Assembly (NCBI GenBank): GCA_026874595.1
Contig: CM049322.1
Coordinates: 50,257,340 to 50,321,339, forward strand
Source of the DNA: Sipunculus nudus
Taxonomy: Eukaryota > Annelida > Sipuncula > Golfingiida > Sipunculidae
Direction of reading: 5' to 3'
DNA: 64,000 bases
Shown here: in pieces, positions 62,319 through 64,000 of the stretch
Layout of the letters: every line of letters begins with the position of its first letter
How positions within the stretch are numbered: the first letter of the stretch is position 1
Position numbers and translations under genes: made by a program
The notes under the pieces: generated by a model
What the model was told of the DNA's origin: nothing
What the model saw: only the letters and a program-made list of their open reading frames with translations
Databases searched by the model: none

Positions 62319-64000
62319 AAGGGACCCATGGGTCATAGCGCTCAGCTGTTATATATGATAAAAAAATATGATTTGGAAATGAGGCACATGCTGGTTTTGT
62401 GTGGAAATAAATAAAAGCTGTATTATGAGTTGTTGGGGTTTAGCTTATATATGATTTTGATAGTATCTTTGGAGACAGGGAAGAGGATTGATTTCATTTA
62501 TTTTATTGACAAATAGAGTGCTTTTGTCACACAGATTTTGACTTGGCAATATAACTAATAAGCAGCATATATAATATGAGAGTTTAACTATTAATTAAAA
62601 TAACAAATATTGTGCCAAATATAATTTTTATTAAAAATAATAAGAGAATCATATGATTTTTTAAAAGAAAATATAACTGAAATGATTATTAAAATAATAT
62701 TATAGAATATATTAATGAATGCATTCATGAATACATTTTGAAAGTATTCGCACTGGTATTCAAATACTTTCATTTTTACCTGAATTCCCATTCTTATGCA
62801 AGAAATTTTGTAATGATTCATATGCGTATTCAAATACATTTCAACGTATTTGCACTGTCTGGTATTTATTCAGTTTTAGCCAGACAATGATGTTGAGAAT
62901 CCAGAATATACAAAATTCACAAATTTAAATAAGGATCATAAGTACAAGGTTTATGGCTTTTATTTATATTAAAAAAAATAAAAGTAATATATTCACTTTG
63001 GACTACTTTCACATCAATCTACACACTAGAAACAGAAGAAATCTTGATTAACATTATCAACTGCATCTTTGTCTATCATTAATTTCCTTCATATGATCCC
63101 TATTGATTAGTAATGAATAATATGATTTATTCTTGTTATCATTAAAATTGAACTGAACAAGGGACCCATGGGTCATGGCACTCAGCTGTTATATATGATA
63201 AAAATATGATTTTGAAATGAGGCACATGCTGGTTTTGGGTGGAAATAAATATAAGCTGTATTATGAGTTATTGGTGTTAAGCTTATGTATGATTTTGATA
63301 GTTTCTTTGGAGAAAGGGAAGAGATTGATTTCATTTATTTTATTAACAAATGGAGTGCTATTGTCATACAGATTTTGACTTGGCCATATAACTGATAAGC
63401 AGCACATATAAGATAAGATTAACTATTTATTTAAATTTCATAACAAATATTGTGCCAAATATAATTTTTATTAAAAATAATAAGAGAATAATATGATTTT
63501 TTATAATAAACTATAACTGAAATGATTATTAAAATAATATTATAGAATATATTCATGAATACATTCATGAATACATTTTGAAAGCATTTGCACTGGTATT
63601 CAAATACTTTCATTTTTACCTGAATTCCCATTCTTATGCAAGAAATTTTATAATGGAGTACATATTCATATTTGTATTCAAATACATTTGCAAGTATTCA
63701 CACCATGTCTGGTATTTATTCAGGTTTAGCCAAACAATGATGTTGAGAATCAAGAATATAAACAAAGGACCCATGGGTCACGGCGCCCAGCTTAAGTTGG
63801 AAAACTTTGCAACTGCAAATATGAAAAATATTCTATTATAATGATTTTCATATATATAAGCATATGAGAAGCTAAGAGGAAAGGGGCCCTCCTACTTGGT
63901 TATAGTAAAGTTCTAAATATATGATTGCAAACTAATACTCTGACAAGACTGTCATGAAGAAAAACAGTAAAAGTTTTGAGATACTGTGATACATATGAAA
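62319..64000 (-). mobile_element. Right-arm copy of family C complex, cut by window end
   Basis: Inverse 3' ends (CAAGGGACCCATGGGTCAT) at 62,319 and 63,158, and CAAAGGACCCATGGGTCA near 63,763, mirror those at 31,542, 30,711 and 30,104. The complex runs off the window, so the duplication must extend further into the intron of the second gene copy. Confidence 0.75.

Larger units (their letters stand above)
44056..64000 (-). repeat. Right arm of large inverted duplication
   Basis: Inverse copy of 29,868-43,046. It is longer because of insertions at 45,719-49,386, 50,587-50,882 and 58,295-62,167. Left-arm block 41,640-42,770 is replaced here by unrelated sequence at 44,333-44,820. Confidence 0.95.

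Noticed and set aside
29868-64000. Inverted repeat as the ends of one giant transposon
   Set aside because: The arms carry genes, introns and independent older repeats, with no terminal signature or target duplication visible; an inverted duplication or allelic mis-join is simpler.

Overview
The window is eukaryotic nuclear DNA. It has spliced genes with GT/AG introns, (TA)n and (AAT)n microsatellites, long poly-G/C runs and very little coding sequence. The best guess is a mollusc, probably a bivalve. The reasons are a CARD-NACHT-LRR innate immune gene of the kind expanded in lophotrochozoans and several Helentron-like repeats with tandem-repeat cores, which are typical of bivalve genomes. 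The species cannot be named from the sequence.

Layout: 1-12,267 is intergenic, with DNA transposon and LINE remains: a PIF/Harbinger-like MITE at 2,764-3,041, a Helentron-like element at 5,491-6,916, a broken reverse transcriptase at 7,265-8,215 and a 1.9 kb TIR element at 9,501-11,441. At 12,289 a plus-strand NLR-type gene begins. I model four exons: 12,289-12,429, 32,224-32,371, 33,015-33,217 and 33,645-35,834. Their phases join to 893 residues with CARD, linker, NACHT and LRR parts. Intron 1 (19.8 kb) is packed with nested Helentron-like elements and a 4.8 kb foldback-like element (18,585-23,405) whose ends are arrays of CATGCATGG-type repeats.

From about 29,868 to the window end the sequence is a large imperfect inverted duplication around a gap of exactly 500 N (43,047-43,546). 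The right arm carries a second, minus-strand copy of NLR exons 2-4 (57,763 down to 54,144), broken by a +1 T-run insertion and a 40-base tandem insertion. It also carries three transposon insertions the left arm lacks: 45,719-49,386, 50,587-50,882 and 58,295-62,167. These filled/empty pairs define the element ends well. The round-number gap at the axis means the palindrome may be two allelic contigs scaffolded head to head rather than a real chromosomal palindrome.

Between each NLR copy and the axis lie tandem copies of a 2.4-3.1 kb unit carrying a 63-codon open frame, then a G-rich minisatellite that abuts the gap. No tRNA, rRNA, CRISPR array or prokaryotic signal was seen.
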